Shown in pieces: positions 18,636 through 28,745 of a stretch of DNA of 64,000 nt (positions are counted from its first letter, which is position 1; each line of letters begins with the position of its first letter). The stretch covers positions 172,932 through 236,931 of the forward strand of contig JAIOOS010000027.1 in NCBI GenBank assembly GCA_021414305.1, given 5' to 3'. The position numbers and the translations under genes are program-made. A model generated the notes under the pieces. That model searched no databases and was not told the origin of the DNA. It saw nothing but the letters and a program-made list of their open reading frames with translations. This DNA comes from Burkholderiales bacterium. GTDB lineage: Bacteria > Pseudomonadota > Gammaproteobacteria > Burkholderiales > Burkholderiaceae_C.

Positions 18636-19771
18636 ATGGCCTCCGTGAACAGCCGCCGGAAGTCTTCGGCCGCCGCCGGCCGCGGATTGGTCTGGTGGCA
18701 GATGTCGGCGGTGGCGATCGCCACCAGCTTGGGGATCGAGGCGCGGTCGACGCCGGCCTTCGTCAGGTTGGGGGCGATGCCGATCTCCTGCTTCAGCGCC
18801 GTCAGCCAGGCGAGGAAGCCCGCCGCGCCGCCGCCCACGCCGACGGCGTGCGCGAGCTCGTCGAACTTCCCCGGCACGGCCTCGGCGTTCCAGGCGAGCA
18901 CGGTGTCGATCATCAGCGCGTTGGCCAGGCCGTGGTGCATGTCGCAGACGGTGCCGAGCGCGTGCGCGCACGAGTGCACCGCGCCGAGGTCCTTCTGGAA
19001 GGCGATCGCGCCCATCATCGAGCTCATCATCATGTCGCCGCGGGCGCCCAGGTTGCCCGGCTCGCGCACCGCGAGCGCGAGCGCCCGCGCGGCGATGCGC
19101 GTGCCCTCGAGGGCGATGCCGTCGCAGAGCGGGTGGTACGCCGGCGAGAGGTAGCTCTCGACGTTGTGCGTCAGCGCGTCCATGCCGGTGGCCGCGGTCA
19201 CCCCGGGCGGCAGTCCGACCGTGAGCACCGGGTCGGCGAACACCACCTTGGCCAGGATCAGCGGCGAGAAGACGACGCGCTTGACGTGCGTGTCCTCCTC
19301 GCTGATGACGCTCGAGCGGCCAACCTCGCTGCCGGTGCCCGAGGTCGTGGGCAGGGCGACGAAGTACGGCAGGCTCTCGGCGATGGCACGCACCTGGGGA
19401 TGGTCCCAGACGTACTCCATGACGTCGCCCTCGTGCGTGGCGAGCACGCCGACGATCTTGGCGACGTCGAGCGCGGCGCCGCCGCCGATGCCGACCACGC
19501 AGTCGGCGCCGTGCGCGCGGTACGCCGCGGCGCCGTTCATCACCTGGCTGCCCGTGGGGTTGCCGAACACGCCGGCGTAGACCGAAGGCGCAAGGCCCGC
19601 GGAAGAGAGACTGGCGACGAACTCCGCGAGCAGCGGCAAGGCAGCCAAGCCCTTGTCGGTGACGACGAGCGGGCGCTTCAGGTCGCGCTCCTTCAGGTGC
19701 GGGCCGGCGAGCTTGCTCGCGCCGGGCCCGAACTGGATCGTCGTCGGGAACGAGAAGCGGGTGATCGTCAT
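18632..19771 (-). CDS. Iron-containing alcohol dehydrogenase
   Basis: This 379-residue group III alcohol dehydrogenase has the Rossmann-type GIGGGAALDVAK motif, the TTSGTGSEVG segment, and metal ligands in TGMDALTHNVE (Asp, His), HSCAHALG (His) and DMHHGLANA (His). Members oxidise primary alcohols or reduce aldehydes with NAD(P). In this operon it stands between a GS-like ligase and an aldehyde dehydrogenase plus gamma-glutamyl hydrolase. That order would suit oxidation of a gamma-glutamylated amino alcohol such as gamma-glutamyl-ethanolamide (inference). It overlaps the hydrolase gene by 4 bp and follows the binding-protein gene by 34 bp. Confidence 0.92.
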   Translation of the reverse strand: MTITRFSFPTTIQFGPGASKLAGPHLKERDLKRPLVVTDKGLAALPLLAEFVASLSSAGLAPSVYAGVFGNPTGSQVMNGAAAYRAHGADCVVGIGGGAALDVAKIVGVLATHEGDVMEYVWDHPQVRAIAESLPYFVALPTTSGTGSEVGRSSVISEEDTHVKRVVFSPLILAKVVFADPVLTVGLPPGVTAATGMDALTHNVESYLSPAYHPLCDGIALEGTRIAARALALAVREPGNLGARGDMMMSSMMGAIAFQKDLGAVHSCAHALGTVCDMHHGLANALMIDTVLAWNAEAVPGKFDELAHAVGVGGGAAGFLAWLTALKQEIGIAPNLTKAGVDRASIPKLVAIATADICHQTNPRPAAAEDFRRLFTEAM

Positions 19772-19805
19772 GGTGAGTGTCCGGTCGGAATTCGGGGTTG
19801 CGAGT

Positions 19806-21376
19806 TCAGGGCTGCACGCGCAGCCAGCGCAGCTCGGGCGAGTCGTTCGGCCACTGCACGGCGCGCACGTTCTTCTTCATCGCCCAGTTGAGGGTGCGGC
19901 GGTAGAGCGGCACCGAAGGAAGCTCCTCGCCGACGAAGCGCAGCACCGTGGCCACCATCGCGCGGCGCCGGGTCGGGTCGGGCTCGACCCGCATCGCGTC
20001 GATCAGCACGTCGAGGCGCGGGTTGCTGTAGCGGCCGGCGTTGAAGGTGCCGAAGCCGCCCTTGTCGTAGCTGCGGAACAGGCCGTTGAGCGAGGCCCAG
20101 GCGTCGGGCGTCGGCGTCCAGCCGAACTCGACCAGGCTCACGGTCGCCTGCGTCAGCTTCGGGAAGAACTGGTTGGTCGGCAAGGAGCGCAGCGTGGCGC
20201 GGATGCCCACCTGCGTCAGCATCGCCGTCATCGCCTGGCAGACCGCCTCGCGCCAGGCGACGTTGACGCAGTCGAGCGTGACCGAGAAGCCGTTCGGATA
20301 GCCCGCCTCGGCGAGCAGCGCCCGCGCCTTCGCCGGATCGAAAGGCAGGCGCTTGTCGAGCTCGGCCAGCGAACCGTCGACCCGCGGCGAGAGCCAGGCA
20401 CCGGTCGGCAGCGCCAGGCCGCGCAGCACCTTCTGCACGATCAGCTCGACGTTGATCGCGTGATAGACGGCACGACGAACGCGGATGTCCTTGAACGGAT
20501 TCCTGCCCTTGACGTCGGAGCCTTCGAGCTCGTCCTTCGCCAGGTCGAACACCAGGTACTGCTGGCCGAGGTCGGGGCCCTGCATCACCGTCAATGCGCT
20601 TTCGCTCTTGAGGCGGGCGACGTCGGGGATCGGCGGGTCGAGCACCATGTCGACCTCGCTCGAGATCAGCGCCGCCAGGCGAGTGGCGTCGGAGCGCAGC
20701 GAGAGCCACACGACCTCGTCGACATTGCCCGAGCGCTTGTCGCTCCAGCCCCACCAGCGCGGGTTCTTCTTCAGCACGGTGCGGATGTCGGGCTCGTAGC
20801 GGTCGAGCGAGTAGGGGCCGGTGCCGTTCGCGTTGCGCACGGCGAAGGTCTCCTGCTTGCCGTTGAAGTCCTGCGCGATCTCGACCTTGTGCGCCAGGCA
20901 CCAGGCCTTGCTCATCATCGGCAGGTTGACGAACTTGTCGGGCAGCACCGCGTCGGGCGCCTCCAGCTGGATCTCGAGCGTCTGCTCGTCGATCTTCTTC
21001 GCCGCCACCACGCCCTTCAGCTGGAAGCTGCGCTGAGAAGGCGGCGTCATCGCCCGCTGCACCGAGAAAACGGCATCGTCGACCGTGAACGGCGTGCCGT
21101 CGTGGAACAGCACCCCCGTGCGCAGCTTGAAGCGCCAGGTCTTCGCGTCGACCTGCATCCATGAGAGCGCGAGCTGCGGCTCGGTCCTGAACTGCTCGTC
21201 GCGACCGACCAGCGAGTCGTACACCTGGAAGGCGATGCGCGAGTGATAGAGCAGCGCCAGCGCATGCGGATCCATGGTCTGCGGATCGAACGCGGTGGCG
21301 ATCCGCACCGTGATCGCCTGCGCCGACACCGTCGCGGCGAGCGCGAATGCCGTTGCCAGGGCCTTGAACCAGCGCA

Positions 21377-21377
<1 letters not shown>
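19806..21377 (-). CDS. Peptide-type ABC transporter substrate-binding protein (family 5)
   Basis: This is a 523-residue periplasmic binding protein of the oligopeptide/nickel (SBP_bac_5) family. It has a signal peptide (about 1-22, ATVSAQA), the LLYHSRIAFQVYDSLV region, and the LFHDGTPFTVDDAVFS signature. It would capture a peptide-like or small amide ligand, but no matching permease or ATPase genes are in the window, so it must share a distant transporter or act as a sensor partner. The ATG overlaps the stop of the GS-like gene by one base (TGATG). Its position suggests uptake of a substrate or intermediate of the glutamylation set. Confidence 0.9.
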
Positions 21378-22762
<1,385 letters not shown>

Positions 22763-22803
22763 CGTCGGATTGTCGCGCCGCCGAGCCGGCGGCGGCGGCG
22801 GCG

Positions 22804-23925
22804 TCAGCGCAGGTTGGGGGCGCCGCTGGCGATGCCGAGCTCGCGCATCGTCGCGGCGACGGCGGCGACCGCGCCGCGCATCTCCTCGGGCCCGATCGCG
22901 CCGATGCAGCCGACGCGGAAGGTCTCGAGCTCGGTGAGCTTGCCCGGGTAGAGGATGAAACCGTGCTGCTTCACCGCCTCGTAGAACGGGCGGAACGCGT
23001 ACTTCGGATCGGCCGGGGCATGGAAGGTGACGATGATCGGCGCCTGGATCGCCGGGTCGAGGAAGGGCACGAAGCCGAGGCCCTTCATGCCGCCGATCAG
23101 CGCCTCGTAGTTCGCGGTGTAGCGGGCGAGGCGCGCCGGCTGTCCGCCTTCCTCCTCGAACTGGCGCATCGCCTCGGCCAGCGCCGCGACCACGTGGGTC
23201 GGCGGGGTGAAGCGCCACTGCCCGGTCTTCTCCATGTAGACGTGCTGGTCGTGCAGGTCCATCGCCAGCGAGTGCGAGTTGCCCGAGCTGCCTTCGATCA
23301 CGTCCTTGCGGATGAAGACGAAGCCCATGCCGGGCACGCCCTCGAGGCACTTGCCGCTGGCCGCGACCAGGGCGTCGAACCTCAATGCGCGGGCGTCGAT
23401 CGGCAAGGCGGCGAAGGAGCTCATGGCGTCGACGATCAGGCCCTTGCCGTGCCGGGCGCAGACCTCGGACACCGCCTGCAATGGATTGGCGACACCGGTG
23501 CCGGTCTCGCAGTGGATGAAGCCGACATGGCTGATGCTCGGGTCGGCCAACAGCTGCGCCTCGAGCGCAGCCACCGAGACCGGTGCGTCCTCGGCGTGCG
23601 GCAGGATCGTGGTCTTGCGGCCCATCAGCGTCGAGAGCTTGCCCATGCGCTTGCAGTACGCGCCGTTGTCGAGCACCAGCACATGGCCGTTCTTCGGCAC
23701 GAGGGTCGCCACCGCCGCCTCGACCGAGAAGGTGCCGCTGCCCTGCAGGGGCACGACGACGTGGGTCTCCTCGCCGTGGACGATCGCCAGCAACTTCTTG
23801 CGCAGCTCGGCGGTGATGGCGATGAAGCTCGAGTCCCACGAGCCCCAGTCGCGCAGCATCGCCTGCTTGGTGCGGTCGGTGGTGTTCAGGGGTCCGGGCG
23901 TGAGGAGGATGGGATCGCGCTGCAT
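22804..23925 (-). CDS. phnW: 2-aminoethylphosphonate--pyruvate transaminase
   Basis: This PLP enzyme moves the amino group of 2-AEP to pyruvate, giving phosphonoacetaldehyde and alanine. The 373-residue protein carries the start LLTPGPLNTTD, the RDWGSWD segment, the GSGTFSVEA phosphate/PLP loop, and the PLP Lys near 192 (ASGKCLEGVPGMGF), all typical of PhnW. It lies directly downstream of the three importer genes and on the arm opposite PhnA. The product can be oxidised to phosphonoacetate and then hydrolysed by PhnA. No phosphonatase PhnX is seen, so the PhnW-(PhnY)-PhnA route is favoured. Confidence 0.95.
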   Translation of the reverse strand: MQRDPILLTPGPLNTTDRTKQAMLRDWGSWDSSFIAITAELRKKLLAIVHGEETHVVVPLQGSGTFSVEAAVATLVPKNGHVLVLDNGAYCKRMGKLSTLMGRKTTILPHAEDAPVSVAALEAQLLADPSISHVGFIHCETGTGVANPLQAVSEVCARHGKGLIVDAMSSFAALPIDARALRFDALVAASGKCLEGVPGMGFVFIRKDVIEGSSGNSHSLAMDLHDQHVYMEKTGQWRFTPPTHVVAALAEAMRQFEEEGGQPARLARYTANYEALIGGMKGLGFVPFLDPAIQAPIIVTFHAPADPKYAFRPFYEAVKQHGFILYPGKLTELETFRVGCIGAIGPEEMRGAVAAVAATMRELGIASGAPNLR

Positions 23926-23959
23926 GAGAGTCTCCGGAATCGTTGTCGGCCGCGCCCGC

Positions 23960-25687
23960 TCAGCGCGTGGCGCCGCGCCGCCAGGCCTGGGTGCGCCGGT
24001 CGACCAGGGCGCCGACGGCCATGAAGATCAGCGTCACCACCGTCGAGGCGCCGGTGATCAGCATCGCGCAGGCGGCGGCGGCGCCGGCCTCGCCGGCCTC
24101 GTCGAGGTTGAGGATGGCGATCGCGGCGACCTTGGTGTCGGGCGAATAGAGGAACACCACGGCCGAGATCGTGGTCATGGCGTTGACGAAGAAGTAGCGG
24201 GCGATGTCGACCAGCGTCGGCGTGCAGATCGGCAGGGTGACGCGCCAGAAGGTGGTGAAGAACGGCACCTTGAGCGAGGCGCTCACCGCCTCGAACTCGG
24301 CGTCGAGCGACTTCAGCGCCGTCACCGCGGTGAGGTGGCCGGTGGTGTAGAAGTGGACGATCGTGCAGACGATCAGCAGCGGCATCGTCTGGTAGAGGAA
24401 GTGCAGCGGGTTGCCGGGCGCGTTGAAGAAGAAGATGTAGCCCAGGCCCAGCACCAGCCCGGGCACCGCCATCGGCAGCATCGCCAGCAGGCGCACCACC
24501 GGGCGCAACGCGTCCATGCCGCGCGTCTTCTCGAGCATGTAGGCGCCGATGAAGACGATCAGGGTGCCGAAGAAGGCGGTGCCTGCGGCCAGCGTCAGGC
24601 TGTGGACGAACGCCGGGCCGACCTCGGCGTCGACCAGGCCCATGGTGTAGTGCTTGAACGTCGGCGTCAGGTTGTAGGGCCAGTAGGTGGCGATCGAGGC
24701 GAACGCCGCCATGCCGATCATCGCCAGCATCAGGGCGCTGATCAGCAGCACGTAGGCGAGCATCAGGCGGTCGAAGCCCTTCGCCGGCTTGGGCGAGTAC
24801 GGCACGGCGCGCGCCGTCAGCATCGCGGTGAGCTTCCTCCGCACCAGCCAGTCGATGCCGAAGGTCAGCACCGCCGGCGTCAGCAGCAGCAGGCCGACGA
24901 CCGCGCCGCGCTGGAAGTCCTGCTGGCCGATGACGAGCTTGAACACGTCGGTGGCGAGCATGTTGAAGTTGCCGCCGATCACCTTCGGAATGCCGAAGTC
25001 GGTCATCACCAGGGTGAAGGAGACCAGCGCCGCCGAGATCAGTCCGTACTTCGCGCCCGGCAGGGTGATGGTGAAGAACTTGCGCCGGGTCGAGGTGCCG
25101 AGCGCCTGCGCGGCTTCGTACAGACGGGCGTCGGCGAGCGCCAGCGCGCTCACCAGGATCATCAGCGCGTGCGGGAACACGGCGAAGCATTCGGCGATGA
25201 CGATCCCCGGTGCGCCGTAGATGTTCTCGAAGCCGAAGGCGGTGATCACGCCCTTGGCGATGCCCTGGTTGCCGAACCAGTAGATCAGCGACAGCGCCGA
25301 AAGGAGCGAGGGCGCGAGCAGCGGGATCAGGGCGATCGTGCGGAACACGCCCTTGCCGGGGATGCAGCTGCGGGTCATCGCGTAGGCGAAGCCGAAGGCG
25401 AGCGGCACCGTCAGCACCGTCACCAGCGCCGAGACCCAGACGCTGTTAGAAAACGACTGCAGCAGCGCCGGCGTCTCGACGTAGGCGGCGAAGTTGGCCA
25501 CGCCGATGAAGGCGCCGTCGGCGTTCTGCATCGACTTGGCGAGGATGGTGGCGAGCGGCAGGGCGAGGAACGCGACCAGCGCCAGCACCAGCAGCAGCAT
25601 CACCGTATGCGCGACCCGGTCGGTCCAGTGCGCGCGCTGGCGGAGCGCGCGGGCGACGGGCAGCGGGAGGACGGCCGACAAGCTCAA
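23960..25687 (-). CDS. 2-aminoethylphosphonate ABC transporter, fused permease
   Basis: This 575-residue membrane protein has two binding-protein-dependent permease domains in tandem (about 12 helices), each with an EAA-type loop (AAQALGTSTRRKFFTITLP in the first half, AVSASLKVPFFTTFWRVTLP in the second). The layout and neighbours fit the PhnU/AepV-type 2-AEP importer permease, a Fbp-like fused form. It is 10 bp from the ATPase gene. The start is uncertain: the first in-frame codon is a TTG at 25687, with no clear ribosome site and no near ATG before the first membrane helix. Confidence 0.88.
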   Translation of the reverse strand: MSLSAVLPLPVARALRQRAHWTDRVAHTVMLLLVLALVAFLALPLATILAKSMQNADGAFIGVANFAAYVETPALLQSFSNSVWVSALVTVLTVPLAFGFAYAMTRSCIPGKGVFRTIALIPLLAPSLLSALSLIYWFGNQGIAKGVITAFGFENIYGAPGIVIAECFAVFPHALMILVSALALADARLYEAAQALGTSTRRKFFTITLPGAKYGLISAALVSFTLVMTDFGIPKVIGGNFNMLATDVFKLVIGQQDFQRGAVVGLLLLTPAVLTFGIDWLVRRKLTAMLTARAVPYSPKPAKGFDRLMLAYVLLISALMLAMIGMAAFASIATYWPYNLTPTFKHYTMGLVDAEVGPAFVHSLTLAAGTAFFGTLIVFIGAYMLEKTRGMDALRPVVRLLAMLPMAVPGLVLGLGYIFFFNAPGNPLHFLYQTMPLLIVCTIVHFYTTGHLTAVTALKSLDAEFEAVSASLKVPFFTTFWRVTLPICTPTLVDIARYFFVNAMTTISAVVFLYSPDTKVAAIAILNLDEAGEAGAAAACAMLITGASTVVTLIFMAVGALVDRRTQAWRRGATR

Positions 25688-25697
25688 CCCAGGGGAA

Positions 25698-26756
25698 CTA
25701 GAAGAATCGCATCCGCTCGGGCAGCACCTTCAGCGGCAGCCGGCTGCCGACCTCGAGGCCCTGCTCGGCGAGGTAGTTGAGCGAGAGGTAAACGGTGATC
25801 GGCTGCGTGCCCATCGCCTCGGCGTTGACGCGGACCAGGCAGTACGAGCCGAGGAACTCGATCTTGTCGATGGCGCCGTCGAAGACGTTGGCGTCGCCCG
25901 GCGCGATCGGCCGGGCGAGCACGTCCTCGGGCCGCAGGTAGACCTTGACCTCTCGCTCGGTCTCGGTGTCGCGCTCGCAGGCGAATCGGCTGGCGCCGAT
26001 GCGCAGGTCGCGGCCCGGATGCAGCCGCCCCGAGAGCACGTTGATCTTGCCGACGAAATCGGCGACGAAGGGCGTCGCCGGATCGCGGTAGATCTCCATC
26101 GGCGTGCCCACCTGCTCGATCACGCCCTGGTTCATGACGACGATGCGGTCGGCGACCGAGAGCGCCTCCTCCTGGTCGTGCGTGACCATGATGGTGGTGA
26201 CGCCGAGCTTCCTCTGCAGCGAGCGGATCTCCTGGCGCAGGTGGACGCGCACGATCGCGTCGAGCGCCGAGAGCGGCTCGTCGAGCAGCAGCAGGCCGGG
26301 CGAGGTGGCGAGGGCGCGCGCCAGGGCGATGCGCTGCTGCTGCCCGCCCGAGAGCTGGGCCGGGAACTTCGCGCCGCTGCCGGGCAGGCCGACCAGCTTC
26401 AGCAGTTCCTCGACCCGCTCCGCGATCTTCGCCTTGGCCACCTTGCGGTTGACCAGGCCGTAGCCGACGTTGTCGGCGACCGAGAGATTGGGAAAGAGCG
26501 CGTACGACTGGAAGACGATGCCGTAGTCGCGCTCGGCCGGCGGCAGCACCGAGATGTCGCGGCCCGCCTGGAAGATGCCGCCGGCGGTCTGCGTCTCGAG
26601 GCCGGCGATGATGCGCAGCAGGGTCGTCTTGCCGCAGCCCGAGGGCCCGAGGAAGCAGACGAACTCGCCCTGCTCGATCGTCAGGTCGATGTCGGAGAGC
26701 GCCTGGAAGGTCCCGAATGATTTCCGGATGCCTTCGAGGCGCAGGTACTCGCTCAT
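25698..26756 (-). CDS. 2-aminoethylphosphonate ABC transporter ATP-binding protein
   Basis: This 352-residue ATPase powers the 2-AEP importer. It shows Walker A GPSGCGKTTLLR, signature LSGGQQQRIALARA, Walker B LLLLDEPLSALD and the switch His (TIMVTHDQEEAL), followed by a C-terminal TOBE-type regulatory domain (about 240-352). It belongs to the putrescine/iron-type importer ATPases; the 2-AEP assignment comes from the neighbouring PhnW and binding-protein genes. It lies 22 bp downstream of the binding-protein gene and 10 bp upstream of the permease gene. Confidence 0.9.
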   Translation of the reverse strand: MSEYLRLEGIRKSFGTFQALSDIDLTIEQGEFVCFLGPSGCGKTTLLRIIAGLETQTAGGIFQAGRDISVLPPAERDYGIVFQSYALFPNLSVADNVGYGLVNRKVAKAKIAERVEELLKLVGLPGSGAKFPAQLSGGQQQRIALARALATSPGLLLLDEPLSALDAIVRVHLRQEIRSLQRKLGVTTIMVTHDQEEALSVADRIVVMNQGVIEQVGTPMEIYRDPATPFVADFVGKINVLSGRLHPGRDLRIGASRFACERDTETEREVKVYLRPEDVLARPIAPGDANVFDGAIDKIEFLGSYCLVRVNAEAMGTQPITVYLSLNYLAEQGLEVGSRLPLKVLPERMRFF

Positions 26757-26778
26757 GGCAGGCGCGGCGCGGACCCTC

Positions 26779-27816
26779 TTACTTCTTCGGCTCCGACTTG
26801 GCGTTGTAGCGCTTGTTCCACTCGTCGAGGATGCGCTGGCGGTTGTCGGCCGCGACCTTGAAGTCCATCTTCACCAGCCGACTTTCGTAGTCGGCGGGCA
26901 CGTTGGCCAGCGGCGATGCGACGCCGGGCTGCGCGGTGATCGCGAAGTTCTTGCCGTAGAGCTGCATCGCGTCCTTGCTCGAGGCCCAGTCGGCAAGCTT
27001 CTTGGCCGCCTCCAGGTTCTTCGTGCCCTTGTGGATCGCGAACGCCTCGAGGTCCCAGCCGAGGCCTTCCTTCGGGAACACCAGGTCGATCGGCGCGCCC
27101 TTGGCCTTGTTGGCGTTGGCGCGGTACTCGAACGAGATGCCGACCACGTACTCGCCGGCGGCGGCCATGTTGCAGGGCTTGGAGCCGGAATGGGTGTACT
27201 GGGCGATGTTCTCGTGCAGCGCATCCATGTACTTCCAGCCGCCGCCCTTGCCGTCCTGGTCGCCCCAGAGCGTGAGCCAGGCGGTGACGTCGAAGAAGCC
27301 GGTGCCCGAGGAGGCGGGGTTCGGCATCACGATCTGGCCCTTGTAGGCCGGCTTGGTCAGGTCCTTCCAGGTCTCGGGCTTGGGAATGCCCTTCTTCTGC
27401 GCCTCGACGGTGTTGAAGCAGACCGTGGCGCCCCAGACGTCCATGCCGAACCAGGCGGGCGGGTTCTTCTTGTCGCGGTAGGCCGACATGATCGCGTCGA
27501 GGTTGAGCGGCGCGTACGGGACCAGCATGCCCTGCGAATCGAGCAGGGCCAGGCTGGAGGCGGCCACGCCCATCACCACGTCGGCCTGCGGGTTCGCCTT
27601 CTCGGCGAGCAGCTTGGCGGTGATCACGCCGGTGGAGTCGCGCACCCACTTGATCTCGATGTTCGGGTTGACCTTGTTGAAGCCGGCCTCGTAGGCCTTG
27701 AGCTGGTCGGTCTCGAGCGCGGTGTAGACGGTGAGCGTGCTCTTCTGCGCCAGGGCGCCGAAGGAAGCAGCGAGCAGCACGGCGCCGAGCAGCGCCTTGA
27801 TAGAACCCGGATTCAT
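26779..27816 (-). CDS. 2-aminoethylphosphonate ABC transporter substrate-binding protein
   Basis: This 345-residue periplasmic protein has a signal peptide (residues 1-23, ending FGALAQ). The Fbp/putrescine-type fold is seen in STLTVYTALETDQLKAYEAGF at the start and GIPKPETWKDLTKPAYKGQI later. It resembles the PhnS2/AepX family that binds 2-AEP. It is the first gene of the minus arm, reading away from the phnR control region, where a -35/-10 pair and a Pho box lie upstream. Specificity is inferred from PhnW and PhnA in the same cluster; relatives also bind iron or polyamines. Confidence 0.9.
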   Translation of the reverse strand: MNPGSIKALLGAVLLAASFGALAQKSTLTVYTALETDQLKAYEAGFNKVNPNIEIKWVRDSTGVITAKLLAEKANPQADVVMGVAASSLALLDSQGMLVPYAPLNLDAIMSAYRDKKNPPAWFGMDVWGATVCFNTVEAQKKGIPKPETWKDLTKPAYKGQIVMPNPASSGTGFFDVTAWLTLWGDQDGKGGGWKYMDALHENIAQYTHSGSKPCNMAAAGEYVVGISFEYRANANKAKGAPIDLVFPKEGLGWDLEAFAIHKGTKNLEAAKKLADWASSKDAMQLYGKNFAITAQPGVASPLANVPADYESRLVKMDFKVAADNRQRILDEWNKRYNAKSEPKK

Positions 27817-27874
27817 GCGGAACTCCCTGATGAGTATTTGTCGGAACGTGCGACGGCGCGCACGTGCAAAGCCT

Positions 27875-27892
27875 ATGCCAGTTCGATGACAG
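27875..27892 (-). promoter_or_regulatory. Pho box (PhoB binding site) upstream of the importer arm
   Basis: Minus strand CTGTCAT-CGAA-CTGGCAT matches two CTGTCAT repeats with a 4-bp spacer at 13 of 14 positions. It points towards the importer genes. No good -10 follows at the usual 10-11 bp, so how it acts is unclear. Confidence 0.6.
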
Positions 27893-27919
27893 TTCTGAGC
27901 GGCTTTCGACGCCGCGGGC

Positions 27920-27949
27920 AGTCTAGGCGTGCGTCATCGAAAGCGTCAA
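27920..27949 (-). promoter_or_regulatory. Candidate sigma-70 promoter of the importer arm
   Basis: TTGACG at 27944-27949 and TAGACT at 27920-27925 are 18 bp apart on the minus strand. The start would be near 27913, giving a leader of about 100 nt that contains the Pho box. Confidence 0.4.
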
Positions 27950-27961
27950 CTGTTTCTTGGA

Positions 27962-27975
27962 GATTGTTGACAATC
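27962..27975. promoter_or_regulatory. Palindromic operator, probable GntR (PhnR) site
   Basis: GATTGT-TG-ACAATC is a perfect 14-bp palindrome with a TTGTNNACAA core, the half-site form often bound by FCD-type GntR regulators. It overlaps the -35 of the adjacent phnR promoter and lies just upstream of the -35 of the importer arm, so one regulator could control both arms. Confidence 0.65.
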
Positions 27976-27995
27976 GGCCATCGTCCGGGTCTACT
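27967..27995 (+). promoter_or_regulatory. Candidate phnR promoter giving a leaderless start
   Basis: A perfect TTGACA (27967-27972), a 17-bp spacer and TCTACT (27990-27995) place the start close to the ATG at 28002. The -35 lies within the palindrome. Confidence 0.45.
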
Positions 27996-28001
27996 CCCCG
28001 C

Positions 28002-28745
28002 ATGCCCCTCGCCGCAGCCGCAGCCGTTCCCGCCCCGCACCCGACCATCACGCTCCTGCAGACCAGCTCGCTCTCGAGCGTGGTGCAGGGCGAGCTCGAG
28101 CGGATGATCCTCTCGGGCGAGTTGCCGCCCGGCGAGAAGCTGACCGAGGTGGCCCTGGCGACGCGGCTCGGCGTCTCTCGCGGGCCCCTGCGCGAAGCCT
28201 TTCGCATGCTCGAGGAAGCCGGCCTGGTGCGCACCGAGAAGAACCGCGGCGTGTTCGTGCGCAGCCTGCCGGTCGAGGAAGCGATCGACATCTTCGACCT
28301 GCGCGCCACCATGGAGGAGTTCGTCGGCCGACGCCTGGCCGAGACGATCGCCCCGGCGGCGCTGAAGGAGGTGCGCGCCCTGGTCGAGCAGATGGACCAG
28401 GCCGCCAAGGCCAAGGACGCGCACAGCTACCACCTGCTCAACCTGCGCTTCCACGACCGGGCGGTCGAGCTCGCGGGCAACGCCAAGCTGACGGCGATCT
28501 ATCGCAAGCTGATCAAGGAGCTGAGCCTGTTCCGCCGCCTCAACCTCGCCGAGGCGACGCTGATGCCGATCTCGGCCAACGAGCACCGGCAGATCGTCAA
28601 GGCGATCGCCTCCGGCGACGCCGATCTGGCCGGCCGCGCGATGTTCGACCACGTCATGGAAAGCAAGGCGCGCACGCTGAAGAACCACCCGCGGCCCGCG
28701 GCCGACGGCGCGGCCCAGCCGGCGCCCGAGAAGGCCGCGCGATGA
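28002..28745 (+). CDS. phnR: GntR-family (FCD) regulator of phosphonate use, PhnR type
   Basis: This 247-residue regulator has an N-terminal winged helix (about 25-90; LPPGEKLTEVALATRLGVSR and GPLREAFRMLEEAGLV) and a C-terminal FCD ligand-binding domain (about 100-230; FDLRATMEEFVGRRLA, the metal-binding His residues in LRFHDRAVE, ANEHRQIVKA, FDHVMES). It resembles the phosphonate-associated GntR group of Burkholderia. I chose the ATG at 28002, because the in-frame TTG upstream would put the start inside the palindrome. It overlaps phnA by 4 bp and is divergent from the 2-AEP importer, so it probably represses both arms until its ligand is present. Confidence 0.9.
   Translation: MPLAAAAAVPAPHPTITLLQTSSLSSVVQGELERMILSGELPPGEKLTEVALATRLGVSRGPLREAFRMLEEAGLVRTEKNRGVFVRSLPVEEAIDIFDLRATMEEFVGRRLAETIAPAALKEVRALVEQMDQAAKAKDAHSYHLLNLRFHDRAVELAGNAKLTAIYRKLIKELSLFRRLNLAEATLMPISANEHRQIVKAIASGDADLAGRAMFDHVMESKARTLKNHPRPAADGAAQPAPEKAAR

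Noticed and set aside
27957..28001. TTG start for the GntR gene 45 bp upstream
   Set aside because: It would place the start inside the palindrome and promoter and adds 15 residues with no family match. The ATG at 28002 fits the predicted transcription start.
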